Positions 36,260-46,349 of a DNA stretch of 64,000 nucleotides are shown here, piece after piece. Positions within the stretch are counted from its first letter, which is position 1; each line of letters begins with the position of its first letter. The notes under the pieces were generated by a model. That model saw only the letters and a list, made by a program, of their open reading frames with translations, was not told the origin of the DNA and did no database searches. A program made the position numbers and the translations under genes. This DNA is from Hydnum rufescens UP504 (lineage: Eukaryota > Basidiomycota > Agaricomycetes > Cantharellales > Hydnaceae), in assembly GCA_014904985.1 (NCBI GenBank), contig MU128986.1:19875-83874 (forward strand). The letters run 5' to 3'.

Positions 36260-37570
36260 GCGGGCTGTGGGTTCAGAAAAATACCCATGATAACAAATAA
36301 TAAGTTAGTAAAGAAGAAAAACCACTCAAAAGGAGCAGCGCACACTGCTCCTTTTGCACAATCGTACTTATAGATGGTGAATACTTACCTCAAAAATTAC
36401 CACACCCACTGAAGCGGGTGTGGGGTTTGTTCGGGGTTTCTGTTGTCTCGTGTCATGTTTTCAACTTTGTTGTCATTTGCGGATTTCGTTTGGGGGGTGG
36501 GTTGCCGCTCTCGTGTGTTTGCTCAGTGGGGTCACGGATCTTGATTGGGGGTTGGTTGGGGTTGTGCTTCAGATGAAAACCTAGGATAATAAATAATGTG
36601 TTAGTGAAAAAGGGAGGGGAAAGAAAGCCACGCAAAAGGAGCAGCACACACTGCTCCTTTTGCAGGATCATACTTACCTTAAAATTACTACACACCCACT
36701 TTGGCGGGTGTGTGGCTCGTCTGGGGTCCCTGCAGTCTTGCATCGTATGTTCCCATTCCCGGGTTTTGTCTGGCGGATGTTCCTGGGCAGGTCGTGTTTG
36801 TGGCTCTTGTTTGCCAGGTGTGTTATGATTTCCAAGGGGGGGGAGGGATTCGTTTGGCGGGTGGTTGAGGTGATAACCTAGGATAATAAATAATGCGTTA
36901 GTTAAAATGAACACAAAAAGAGCAGCAAGGGCTGCTCTTTTTGCGCCGTTGGCGGAGTACACACACCCATGATAGTGGGTGTGGGGTTCATATGGTTTGG
37001 CATCACTTCGTGTCTTCATTTGGTGTGTCATCATTTGTGGGATTCACTTTGCAGGCAGGTTACCATTTCGGGGGGGTTTTGTTTCACCGGTCTTCACCTG
37101 TGGCCACCTAGAATAATAGATATATTAGTTAAATAAATTAAAACCAGCACAAAAAGAGCGGGAAATGCTGCTCTTTGTGCGCCGTTGGGGGTGCACTTAC
37201 CTTACATAGAACCACACACCTGCCGCAGCAGGTGTGTGCTTCACGGGGCCACTCAGGTGGTGTGGCCACCTCTCGTGTTTTCATTTGGCACTGTTCCATT
37301 GGGTTTGGCATGGTTTTGTTTGGCTCGGTCTCGTTTCGCATGGTTTCGGTTCGCGTGTTGCCGCTGGGGCCCTGGCCGACCAGGTCTCGTCATTTGGGGG
37401 GGTTTCATTTGATGCCATGCCATGATCTAGAATGAATTAAAAGGTGGTCAGTAAAGAAATTCAAAGTAGCGCAAAAAGAGCAGCTTTCGCCGCTCTTTTT
37501 GTGCCGTTGTATCTACTACCAATGAAAAACTCACCTTTGGACCACACCCGCAACAGCGGGTGTAGTCATC
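36260..37570 (-). repeat. Five-module array with minus-strand intron signals and paired hairpins
   Basis: Five modules at intervals of about 230-320 bp. Read on the minus strand each has an exon end containing hairpin B (CACACCC-loop-GGGTGTG), then 8-13 bases later a 5' splice site. Clean GTAAGT or GTGAGT donors lie at 36388, 36677, 37200 and 37534; the middle module has no clean donor. Hairpin A follows (AAAAGAGCAG-loop-CTGCTCTTTT), then a branch word (TACTAAC, CACTAAC, AACTAAC, AACTAAT, TACTGAC), then an acceptor (at 36265, 36581, 36878, 37108, 37427). Introns would be 93-124 bp. Hairpin A lies at 36327-36356, 36632-36663, 36913-36943, 37147-37180 and 37469-37503. Hairpin B lies at 36400-36423, 36690-36714, 36961-36983, 37213-37238 and 37542-37564. 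The exons have no consistent reading frame, so the array looks like noncoding RNA or 3' untranslated sequence. It is on the strand of the neighbouring retroelement, downstream of its recombinase. Confidence 0.75.
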
Positions 37571-38010
37571 TGCTTGCCTTTCTAGGCGGTATCCTAGTTA
37601 TGTCGCCAGCGGTCTCGATCTTCCTATTCTTCGGTTGTACTGGTCACAGGACCCGCAACGGGTCATAATGACAACGATGGGATTACCGTCGTCCCATTGT
37701 CGGTGTTGGTCACATCACGGGTGCACGGAGGCGCGGTGCATGTGTTTGCATCAGTTAGATAATAGCTCATTCCTGGTCACAGCTAGATGGGGGAAGGGAA
37801 CCAGACCTATTGGCCGGAACCTTGGAGTGCGAAATGCAGGGCACATGACTGTGAGACCCAAAGGTGGCCAAGGGCACACCCAGAGTCATGTGGCACCGTG
37901 ACTATGAAACCCATCTAGCAGACATGACACAGAATGAATAGCAGAAGAGAGGCAGATATAAGTACATTTAGTCCATTTAGTCCATTTTACAAGGAAAGGA
38001 ACCATTGCCC
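37571..38010. other. Spacer between recombinase and hairpin array
   Basis: No gene seen. A palindrome, CTAGGCGGTATCCTAG, lies at 37582-37597. If the retroelement transcript runs on, this is its 3' untranslated region. Confidence 0.4.
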
Positions 38011-39267
38011 TCAATGATGAACCTGGAGATGATGTTGAACATCCTGGCGGTTGATATTGAATGACAAAATCTCATCTGTCTTCCGCAGGTATCGCTGAAA
38101 TGCATCAGACTTCCAATGGCCCTGTATCTTCAACAGGTCAATAGACAGGCCATGGCGGAGGTGTTCAGTGGTGCCCCCAATGCGAAAACTGTGGCCATTG
38201 ATAGGTGGAAGCCCCACAGCAACAAAAATCTCAGCACACCGAGCCAAGAAGGTGGCTTTGACCATGGGGAGATGCCCCACAGGGGTCCGGTATGCAAAGA
38301 ATTGAGCTGAGTTGGGTAAACTAGCATTGGGTAAGAGGTGATGTTCCAAGGCAACAATGGGACATAGGGGGCCAGCTATGGCAGTGAGGGAGATATTGGC
38401 ACCATGAAACTTTTCAGTTTTGGTCCATGGCAGGTGGAACTTTGCAGATCGAATGGGCGGATCACCATAGGAGGAGAAGATGGCTGTGGAAGCCTGGGTA
38501 ACATGCTGCTTGGGGTTGAATGCTGCAACACCTGGAACAGTGAGCTCGCCAAGGCGGCAGACACCACAGAAGGCACATGTGGCTAATGAAAACACAGCGG
38601 AGTCGAAGGTATCATTGAAATTGAGCATGTTATGCAAGGCCATAAGGTGCTGAGGTAACACTGGGGGCCTTGTGGGCCACAATACTGGGGGTGGAACAAA
38701 GGCTGAAGCAGCACGCCGTATTTTAAGAATGAAGGGATCATTTCCATGCCAGGGCTGACCATTGAGGTCATGCCAATGATGGAGGGCACTCATGGCATTG
38801 GCAATCTTGGGCTGGCTGGTGTGAGAAAGTGAGGCAAGGAAGAGGGCTAAGTTGGTGGAAGAAGCAGGCAGACAATCATCCTCAGGGATGTGTCTGCTAT
38901 CACACCAGGACTGCCAGTGTGCAAGGCCAGAGCCATAGGTGGAGAGAGTCCCTTTGGAAAGGGAGTTTTCAAGAAGGGAATCAAGAGCAAGTCGATCAGC
39001 CACAGTGGCTGACATGTGAAGTTTCTCACGATGGGAACAGGCAGCAGGAGACGTCCAGAATGCTAAGCGATCACATCCCTGGACATTAGGACAATGAGGA
39101 TGAGGAAGGAGAGGGGGGGCAGAAGCATGGGGTTTTCGACCTTTGGGCCGCAAATCAAGGCGTGGATACAGTTCTGCAATGGTCATGGTTGAGGAGTGAG
39201 GGGGACTGTCTTGAGATGCAGAGCTGCCAGATGTGACTGGCATGTCATGTTCACTATTAAACATCAC
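38011..39267 (-). CDS. Tyrosine recombinase (integrase) of the retroelement
   Basis: Intact 418-residue frame. The catalytic set of tyrosine recombinases is visible in order: the first Arg in CAFCGVCRLGELTVPG, HSFRIGGTTEHLRHG with His-x-x-Arg, the QGHWKSDAF segment with His/Trp, and the nucleophile Tyr in QRYLRKTDEI close to the C terminus. The N-terminal part has an SAM-like core-binding domain (LSTYGSGLAHWQSWCDSRH). Its ATG overlaps the RNase H frame end by about ten bases, which suggests translation from the same RNA. It would integrate a circular cDNA without target duplication. Confidence 0.88.
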   Translation of the reverse strand: MMFNSEHDMPVTSGSSASQDSPPHSSTMTIAELYPRLDLRPKGRKPHASAPPLLPHPHCPNVQGCDRLAFWTSPAACSHREKLHMSATVADRLALDSLLENSLSKGTLSTYGSGLAHWQSWCDSRHIPEDDCLPASSTNLALFLASLSHTSQPKIANAMSALHHWHDLNGQPWHGNDPFILKIRRAASAFVPPPVLWPTRPPVLPQHLMALHNMLNFNDTFDSAVFSLATCAFCGVCRLGELTVPGVAAFNPKQHVTQASTAIFSSYGDPPIRSAKFHLPWTKTEKFHGANISLTAIAGPLCPIVALEHHLLPNASLPNSAQFFAYRTPVGHLPMVKATFLARCAEIFVAVGLPPINGHSFRIGGTTEHLRHGLSIDLLKIQGHWKSDAFQRYLRKTDEILSFNINRQDVQHHLQVHH

Positions 39268-41610
39268 GTAAGAAGCACATTAAAGCTTCCGGGATCCGGA
39301 AGATGCAAGGCAGACGAGAGGCATCGTCCGGCAGCACCCCATGCGAGGCTGCATCAGCGCAATTCTCTGATGATTCGACATATTCAAGGAGGATATCAAA
39401 GTTTGCATCCCTTGTGATTGAGGAAGTGCGTATGATGGATTCATTGATGAAGGGATTGCGGCTCCAGCCATGGATGTATTGACCAATGGAACCTTTATTG
39501 TCGCTGTGAACAAGAACATGAACATCATGTAAGCTGCGTGCTGCTGCCTCCATGACAGCAAATTCCAAGGCAATGCTCTCTGCCCATCCAATTTTGCGAC
39601 CCTCAGCCTGCCAGCCTGGGAGGAGCTGCCAGGCACGCCAAAGGAACCCAACAACCAGACTGATACCCCAAGAGGTGGAGGCATCAACATAGATGTCAAG
39701 ATTGACAATCGGTCGGAATCCAATAGGGTGCAAAAAGTTGGGGGACTCCAAGGCCATCTGCCACCAAGTCAAATCAGTGATGAGGCGTGGGGGGGGGAAG
39801 CGAGAGATGAAAACATTGGTGCTGAAAGATGCAATGAAATGGTGAAGAGATGGCATTCTGGAGTGACCATCATGATAGACGAAACAGATATGTGCAAGGG
39901 AACCCTGGAGATTGACCAATGGTTCAAGCCGCAAGCGATGAGTAGTATCAATAATGGACAAAACATCCAACAGCTTCTTGAGATGCTTCAACCGCTTCTT
40001 TTCAGGTAGTGAGACATGCTTGTTTGCAAGGTCCCATTGAAACCCCACATAGACAATGGTTGAAGCAAAATCTTTGGTCTTGATATCATTGACTAGCCAA
40101 CCAAGGGACTTTACAATTGTGATGATGTCGATGAGCTCGTATGAGTATTGGTAGACCCCAGGGGGGGATTCGGATACTGGTATGTGGGTTGGTAAGAGGT
40201 CATCCACCCACTTGATGAAGAAAGGGACTGGAAGGTTGGCCTGAACGATATCGAGAGTGGCATCTGTGGCAACACCAAGGGTCCCTGCAGCAGAGGAGAG
40301 GCCAAAGGGATTGCAGTGATCAAGGAAAATCCCCAGAGAGGTCATAACAGCAAGAAAAGGCTGGTGTGCATGCAAAACAGCCATCTGACGATAGGCAGCA
40401 GCAAAATCGAGCTGAGCAGCTTGGGCCCCAGGAGGGCAAGAAGCCACCTATTGAGCAGGCAGAGTAAGCACCAAGGAAGGCAAGTTGGAAAGGCCCAAAA
40501 CCAAGGACAGGACGACAGAGGCCATGTCAGGCATGCCCAAAAGACAATGCATTCAAGGAATGCGAGGTGAGCCAGAGGCTAACACCCCAAGGCCAACGTG
40601 CCAAAGACAACGCCAGGCATGCCAAAGACAATGCCTTAAAGGACAACATTCCAAAAAGGACATGTTGGGTGTGCCAAAGGCAAACACCAAAGGATAAAAG
40701 ACAGGACACTCACCCAGTCAGCCATAATCTGAGCTGTCCCCCAAGTGGTGGGGAAATCATCAGAATCAATAAAGTCGTTGACAGACATGCCAAACTGATC
40801 CCAGAAGGAGAGATTTTGGACCATCCGCCAGCAATCTGGACCATCACCTGGTTTTGGGACAATGGCCAGAGGAGCAGTCCGGAAAGAACCCCCATAGAAT
40901 TGTTCAGCCTGCTGAACAGTGAAAGGGCCAGACATGCGCCCAAGTGCCACTTCCTTGTCCAGTTTGGCCTGTATAATCTGATCTTCTTCGGAGGTTTTGT
41001 AGTGATTGGGGGGAAGGAATGTGACAGAAATGGGAGGCATATCCAACCCAATTGGGAAACCATGAATAATGTTATGAACGAGAGTGGGATAATGAAGGGA
41101 TAAGTGAGCATGGTCAAGGGCCGAAGCGAAGGCATCTGCACGCAGAGGAGTTATAGGGGACTCAGAGCGCAACAGAGCACTTCTGAGCCGAGTGTGTGGA
41201 GGCAAGGCAGATGGAGCAGACATGGTTGTGCTCACGACCTTTAATGCATCCTTTGGCAGTGTTGAATAAGAAACAGACACGGTGATTGTCAGCTTTGGAA
41301 GTGAGGGCCCCATTCTTGAAGGTGCACTTGGAGGAACGGACAGTGCATGTTGGTGCCAAATGTCCCGCCTTTGCACAGAGGATGCAACAAGCAGAGGAGG
41401 GAGCACGCTCATTGCCTGTATGAAACCATGGGCCAGGGGAGGCACTGCGCCTCTGAGAACCCCCATATGCATCCTCCCTACAACTACCAGACGGGCGATC
41501 CATGGAATCCAGCCACCTACGTGTGTCTGCCTCACGTTCCTCACAGACCTCCCAATCAAATCACTCCAGGACTCGAAAGGTGTCATCACTATCCATTGCA
41601 AAGCGGCCAT
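39257..41610 (-). CDS. Reverse transcriptase-RNase H with an internal spliceosomal intron
   Basis: Exon 1 runs through the fingers (LDKEVALGRMSGPFTVQQAE, APLAIVPKPGDGPDCWRMVQ) to QIMADW. A 266-bp GT-AG intron at 40713-40448 is followed by exon 2 VASCPPGAQAAQLDFAAAYR with the palm Asp. FIKWVDDLLP carries the Asp-Asp active site. RNase H residues show as DIYVDASTSWG, WAESIALEFAVMEAA, VLVHSDNKGSIGQ and NCADAASHG. Splicing restores one continuous frame exactly at the expected ADWVAS motif. The 5' part overlaps the gag frame in another phase, so translation needs frameshifting or re-initiation; the start given is only the open frame limit. No nonsense was seen in this frame. Confidence 0.85.
40448..40713 (-). 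repeat. RT-domain intron made of degenerate tandem repeats
   Basis: GTGAGT donor after GACTGG and CTCAATAG acceptor before GTGGCT. Unlike the 50-60 bp introns elsewhere it is 266 bp long. It is filled with variants of GGCATGCCAAAGACAATGCC and CCAAAGG words in tandem on the plus strand. Confidence 0.75.
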
Positions 41611-42451
41611 GTGGTTGTATCCAGGTCAAACGCATGTAGGCATCAAAGCGTGAGATGACACTGAACAAACCAGGGCGGTTGAAGAATTCGTGAAGGAAAA
41701 GGTGTCGCTGGTATCGACAAAAGTCACTGTGCACCTCTGCTGGAAAGACTTCCTGATGAACACGAGTGAAACCTTTGTAACATTCGATGAATTCATCACG
41801 GGTGATAGATCATTCCATTGTGGCAAAGTCATCAGTGTTGATAACAGTCTTCTTCTTTGAGGTTATGACGTCAACCTCGATTTTTGTGGGGTAGGCAATA
41901 TTCGACAGGCGGCATTCACGCATCTCCTTGACAGCAAACATGGGGAGAGGTGCATACTGCAAGTTATGAACATGCCGGACAAGGTCTGGGGCAGCATACT
42001 CCCCACTAGCCAGCAAGGCATCGAAACTCCGGCCTGGTTGGATCACTGCCTCACTTGAAGTTAGGACAGTGCTCCCGACCTCAGTGGTGCTCTGTTTAGC
42101 AGTACTGGACTTGCCGGGAAGAGTTATGGAGGGTGGAGAGGATGGCTGATTGTCGGGAGCATGAGTTAACCCTTTGGTGAGATCCCAATCGGCAAGTGAA
42201 TCATTAACGGCATTGTTGACCTCCATCTCGGACATCACTTGATTGAGGCGGATGTTCCTAGCTGTGACAAGCCGAGTGAACATCTCGCGCACCTCATTCT
42301 GGCCGCCAACATTCGCATTGTTCTGAGGTTGAACTGTCGGCTCTGAGATACCGGCAGGACTAGCCCCGGCTACATCAAGACCTCCTCCTTCACCAGACAC
42401 TGCAGAAGTCAATGGGCTTGTAACAGGGTTAAGAATGCCAGGAGAAACCAT
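41162..42451 (-). pseudogene. Gag-like protein with zinc knuckles, two in-frame stops
   Basis: One frame from 42451 to TGA at 41164-41162 encodes a Ser/Pro-rich start (MVSPGILNPVTSPLTS), a conserved middle (EFIECYKGFTRVHQEVFPAE, FNRPGLFSVISRFDAYMRLT) and a Cys-rich end. CILCAKAGHLAPTC and CSICLASTHSAQKC are two CCHC knuckles, and CFLFNTAKGCIKGREHNH lies between them. Two TGA codons break it, after FATME (near 41810) and after FRVLE (near 41563). Both sit where Trp would suit the context. The element is therefore probably not autonomous in this copy, unless the stops are read through. Confidence 0.7.
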
Positions 42452-42636
42452 GCTTAGGATGATAGGATTCTTGCTTGAGCGGTTTGAGTCTCAGAAGTTG
42501 AAGCGGAGAAGTGTGACTCAAACCACTCGCTTATCTAACTGTGAGTCTGATACTCGTGCCTCGTTCTCAGACTCCGGCAAGTAAACAAACACTGGAAGCA
42601 AATCTGGATGGTCAACCCACGTGCCACCTACACTAT

Positions 42637-42700
42637 TGTTGCGCCGAATTCTCGGTTTACATCCGGGTAGGGCGGAAAGTCAAGAGTGCTCGATCTCGCA
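42637..42700 (+). repeat. Dispersed repeat family, copy D
   Basis: TTGCGCCGAATTCTCGG, TTTACATCCGGGTAGGGCGG and AAAGTC match copy C in reverse complement. It lies about 190-250 bp upstream of the gag start on the far side of the retroelement. Confidence 0.65.
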
Positions 42701-43383
42701 GGGTTTACAGTAAGAAGTATTTTCACTTGCAAGTGGCATTGAAATAGTTGTAAGTTTTCGGCCTCCGCATTGTTATGGAGATGAGAAATAGTCTTCAGAT
42801 CAGATGGAGAGGGCCTTGTTCAGACGCCAATGGCACTAGCGTGCCCCAGCTGGAAGGCTGTCCCCTCTCGGCCTTCTAGCCTATCGTTATTTTCCAAACT
42901 GGTGGAGTTCCAACATTTCTCCCGAGAGGAGATATTCAACGAGGTGTAAGTAATCTACAGGGAGCCAGCCCCGAGGCCACGTCTAAAGTGACGGGAAGTC
43001 TGGAGAAGCGGCATGATGAGCGCCCAAGACACTGTATATATGTACTCACGTAGATATTCCTGTGTGAATCGCAAGGAAAGTAAGCGGAGACTTCTGAGAC
43101 CTCCCAGGTGCACTCATGTCAGGTAGTAGCACAGCGATAATGAGCTGGAGGCGCCGGACCGAATTACGTTTGAGAGCAATTCACACTGGAAGGGCCTATG
43201 GCCAGCCTGGAGCCTTGGGATGAATATTCAACAAAACCCAGGAATATTTTGGGGCAAGAACGACGTTTTCAGGACTGAGAATCTCTTTGCTATTATTGTT
43301 AGCGAGGCCCAAATTCGCCCCCACAGCTCACCGTTACATTGGGCGGAATACAATGATGTCATGCCTTCACAGCACAACACCAA
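42701..43383. other. No feature seen
   Basis: Spacer between the retroelement flank and the tandem duplication. Only short open frames are present. Confidence 0.5.
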
Positions 43384-43481
43384 GGACCAGAGCGAAGGAA
43401 ACAGGTGACTCTTCACACTAGCTTTCGTTCATTTTGAACACAGAAAATGATACACGAGAACAAGGATGGGTCACAAGTTAC

Positions 43482-44772
43482 CTAGAGACCGAGCCCTTTG
43501 ACCGTGGCATCCACTTCTTCCCGGACAAAAACTTCATACGGAGGAGCGATCGGTTTCCAACCATCCCTGAACGCTCTGTTACTGACCACATTCGAGTTCG
43601 TAGTGAAATAAGATGGGACCTCTCCCGTGGGGACGCTGACAGCTTCCGGCGAGTCCACCAATTTGCGTTCGTATAGGAGAGGAGCAATGAGACGCGCAAA
43701 CTCGAGGAACGAGGCCGACTCGGCGGCACCGAAATAGAAACGCTCAAATGGATCAGGCGGGATGTGTCCCGTAGAGCGTTCAGAGAGCGCCTTTTCACAC
43801 ACCAGGAGATAGAGGTTTACGATATCAGTGATATGCACGACGTTCCATCTATTTGTTCCTGTGTGGAAAGTGAGTGGGGCATCGAGCGAGAGCAGTCGCT
43901 ATATGGGAGGACTGACCCTTTCCGCCGTAGACAGCCTGGCGGCGCTGAATTGCGAGGCGAATCAAAGCAGGTTGTATAACGCTGATCTTGTTTCCCGGGT
44001 TCTGGTGCGCGACGCCGTAAATAATGGAAGGGCAAATTATGTAACTAATGAACTTGTTGCTCTTCGCGGCCTCGAGAATGCTAGGAATCACAAAGTTCAA
44101 TCACGCTTCCCAAAGCACGAAAAGTCAACGCGCCACACACGTTACATCTGCCAGGCGGTGGCGCTGTTTGATGTCAATGGCTTTGATATCCTCGGGTTTG
44201 GAATCCTGCAGAGACGGAGGCGAGTAAGGGGGTTTGAAATTTGGGCAAATTTCAGTGACTTACATCCCAAACCTTCGCCCCTTCAATCAGCTCCCCACTA
44301 TTTCCCTCGGCAACCACCCCAGTACCGCTACCGCACATGCATGAGGACGGGAATATGAGAATATCTTGCATTTGTGATGACGAACCTGGTGTGAATCAGA
44401 ATCGGCAGGCGCTTTGTGCTATTCTGCACTGCACCCAAGATCGCATTCGTAAGTCCGAGGTCATCTGCATCAGCAGCGTTGATCACGATATCGGCAGTCA
44501 AAGCGGCCTTGGCAATGATGGATCGATCATGTTCGCCGACCCCAGAGCCAACAAGGGTCTTGAAGCCGAGACTTTCAATCTCGGAGACGAGCTTGGTAGA
44601 GCGAGCAAATGCTACAAACTCAGCTGATGGGTACTTGGCTTTGAGAGCGAGAGCCACAGCACCTTTTAAATGGAGTCATTCAAACAGTTCGCAGGACTAT
44701 GGATCTGAGTTGATTACCGCCAATATATCCCGTGATGCCAATAAAAAGAATTGAGAAAGATGGCGAAGACAT
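43482..44772 (-). CDS. NAD(P)-binding epimerase/dehydratase-like protein, copy 1
   Basis: Extended short-chain dehydrogenase-like (Rossmann) protein of unknown substrate. The start at 44772 gives MSSPSFSILFIGITGYIGG, whose G-x-x-G-x-x-G loop is split by an intron. Next come LALKAKYPSAEFVAFARSTK, ADIVINAADADDLGLTNAIL, SGELIEGAKVWD, KAIDIKQRHRLAD, FISYIICPSIIYGVA (Tyr/Pro segment), VVHITDIVNLYLLVCEKALS and FERFYFGAAESASF. The end is DATVKGLGL at 43484-43482. About five GT-AG introns keep frame at each join checked. No break was found. It is head to head with a deaminase gene. Confidence 0.85.
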
Positions 44773-45099
44773 GGATCAGCTTTGCCTCGCTTGCAAGGGC
44801 ACTTCGGCTGGCACAATTATGTTGGTAAACCGCCCACTTTCCAGTTTCTGATTAGCTCGGGCGTTCAGTTTTGTGTGACTGAGCCTAGAACGGACGACAT
44901 AAGTATCTATGATACTGATATTACTGAAGAAAGGAATGGGAGCTAGCCTCAGTCTTTGGGGGAAAGAACAGAGGGGCACGAGTAGCTTGGAAGACCAATA
45001 TAAATGTACACGGTAACGCCGCATTCTGAGATAAGTAGGACATAGAGAAGAGCAAAAAATGGTATGATCCGATTTACCGAAGAGACTAATCGCCGAGAG

Positions 45100-46255
45100 G
45101 TCCCCAGTATCCGGCTGCATTCCAATAGGATCTTCCTAGTAGTCCTCCTAGTACTCTGCTGGAGTTGCGTCGCAGAATCAGAACCTTGTCGACCCTCACG
45201 AAGGTTGACCTGCGAGTTGGGATTTGCCGGTCATCGCCACACTCCGACGCTCATCACTTGCGAATTGCAACCACATCACACTGCTCCTCACTCGTGGAAT
45301 TGAGGATGCAGCCAATGAGGGGGCTGGTCCCGTGAGAAGGGTAGTGGCCGTTAGGGGGGAACTACCACCCGCACCGTCTTACCGTGACTGGATGCCGTTG
45401 GAACAACTCCCTGATGCCGCCTTCCCTCCCCAACCTGGGTTCAGAATCAATCGCATCGAAGCCAAACTCTACACGCCTGGAGGACCTTGCGGCACCTCCA
45501 TACGTTCCAAGTAGGATTATCTATTCTTTGTGTTTCATGCTCACTCACCACACAGAAAAAGACCCTATCCAGACGTATCCAGCCGATCTACTGGCTGTCT
45601 TCCGACCTATGAAACACCTGGAGCATATGATGCTTTTCCTAAAATTTGTTGTTCGCTCCTGTTCTGGGGGCTGATCGCTACGTGTTCGAACGCCCCCTGG
45701 AGGACGTCCCGGAGGGCCGGACCCCAGGTCCGCGAGATACTCTTGCTTCCAAGCAAGTGTTCGTAAAGAAAATCCATCGTATTTTCCCTCATTTGACCAG
45801 CTGTTCGGTCGCCAGTCAGGAGGATCAAATGAACTGTATCCACGTGACTCCCGACTCTTTGTCAGCTGATAAAAAAAGACCAAACGCGATCGTCATGATC
45901 GTGGAAATAAACCAATTGATTCCACCGTTTTCGCCGACCTCGTCGTTGCGCTCAATTCGTTGTGCTTCTTTGCATACCGCATCCCCCTTCAGAAACTTCT
46001 GGCCTTGCCTTCGATACGGTTGAGGCTCACATTGGAACCCAAGAATAATAACTTGATGAGGGCGTCTAACTACCATGCTGAGCTGTTGCTCTCTGATGAT
46101 TGGGTAAGATGCATGGCAGATATAACATCCGAGGCTGGTGAAGATGTATCCTCGATTGTGTGGCGTTACCTCTGTAACACGATTGCATGGCATATAGCGG
46201 TAGTTCATATTTTCCAAAGCATTTGGAAATCTTGCGACTTCAAAGACAATATCAG
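45100..46255 (+). pseudogene. OTT_1508-like deaminase gene, truncated 5' part (copy 1)
   Basis: Plus-strand fragments match the longer copy in unit 2: an early HITLLLTRGIEDAANEGAG segment with RRVVAV, then LEHMMLFLKFVVRSC, then LNSLCFFAYRIPLQKLLALP and LRLTLEPKNNNL. Frames change between these pieces. The copy stops at the duplication boundary (46255), before the zinc-binding HxE and CxxC segments, so it cannot encode a deaminase active site. The family assignment rests on copy 2. Confidence 0.6.
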
Positions 46256-46349
46256 GGACCAGAGCGAAGAAAATAAGTGACTTTTCACCCTAGCTTTCCT
46301 TCATTTTGAACGCATAAAATGATACACGAGAACAACCATGAGTTACAAG

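Larger units (their letters stand above)
38011..42451 (-). mobile_element. Tyrosine-recombinase (DIRS-order) retrotransposon
   Basis: Minus-strand order is gag with zinc knuckles, reverse transcriptase, RNase H, tyrosine recombinase. This order, a recombinase in place of an integrase, and no LTRs place it in the DIRS order. The methyltransferase-like domain of classical DIRS1 and PAT is not seen between RNase H and the recombinase, which is more like Ngaro. The coding span is given; true ends are unknown. Inverted copies of a ~50-bp repeat at 35908-35985 and 42637-42700 could be its terminal repeats, in which case the hairpin array is inside the element. Confidence 0.85.
43384..46255. repeat. 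Tandem duplication, unit 1
   Basis: A 2,872-bp unit that starts at GGACCAGAGCGAAG and matches unit 2 along its whole length with scattered substitutions and small indels. It contains an epimerase-like gene on the minus strand and the 5' part of a deaminase gene on the plus strand. It ends where unit 2 begins, cutting off the deaminase 3' half. Confidence 0.88.

Noticed and set aside
36453..37034. 193-codon minus-strand frame with repeated hydrophobic peptides (ALFVFILTNALFIILG and a similar second copy)
   Set aside because: The frame runs straight through the predicted introns, and the repeated peptide is just the translated hairpin A plus branch-site region. The other modules do not keep the frame, so a membrane protein is unlikely.
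36327..37564. CRISPR array
   Set aside because: Repeats are palindromic, but spacing is 230-320 bp, units differ, there are no cas genes and the genome is eukaryotic.
45545..45883. 112-codon minus-strand frame overlapping the deaminase remnant
   Set aside because: It is antisense to conserved deaminase fragments shared by both duplication units and has no domain of its own.
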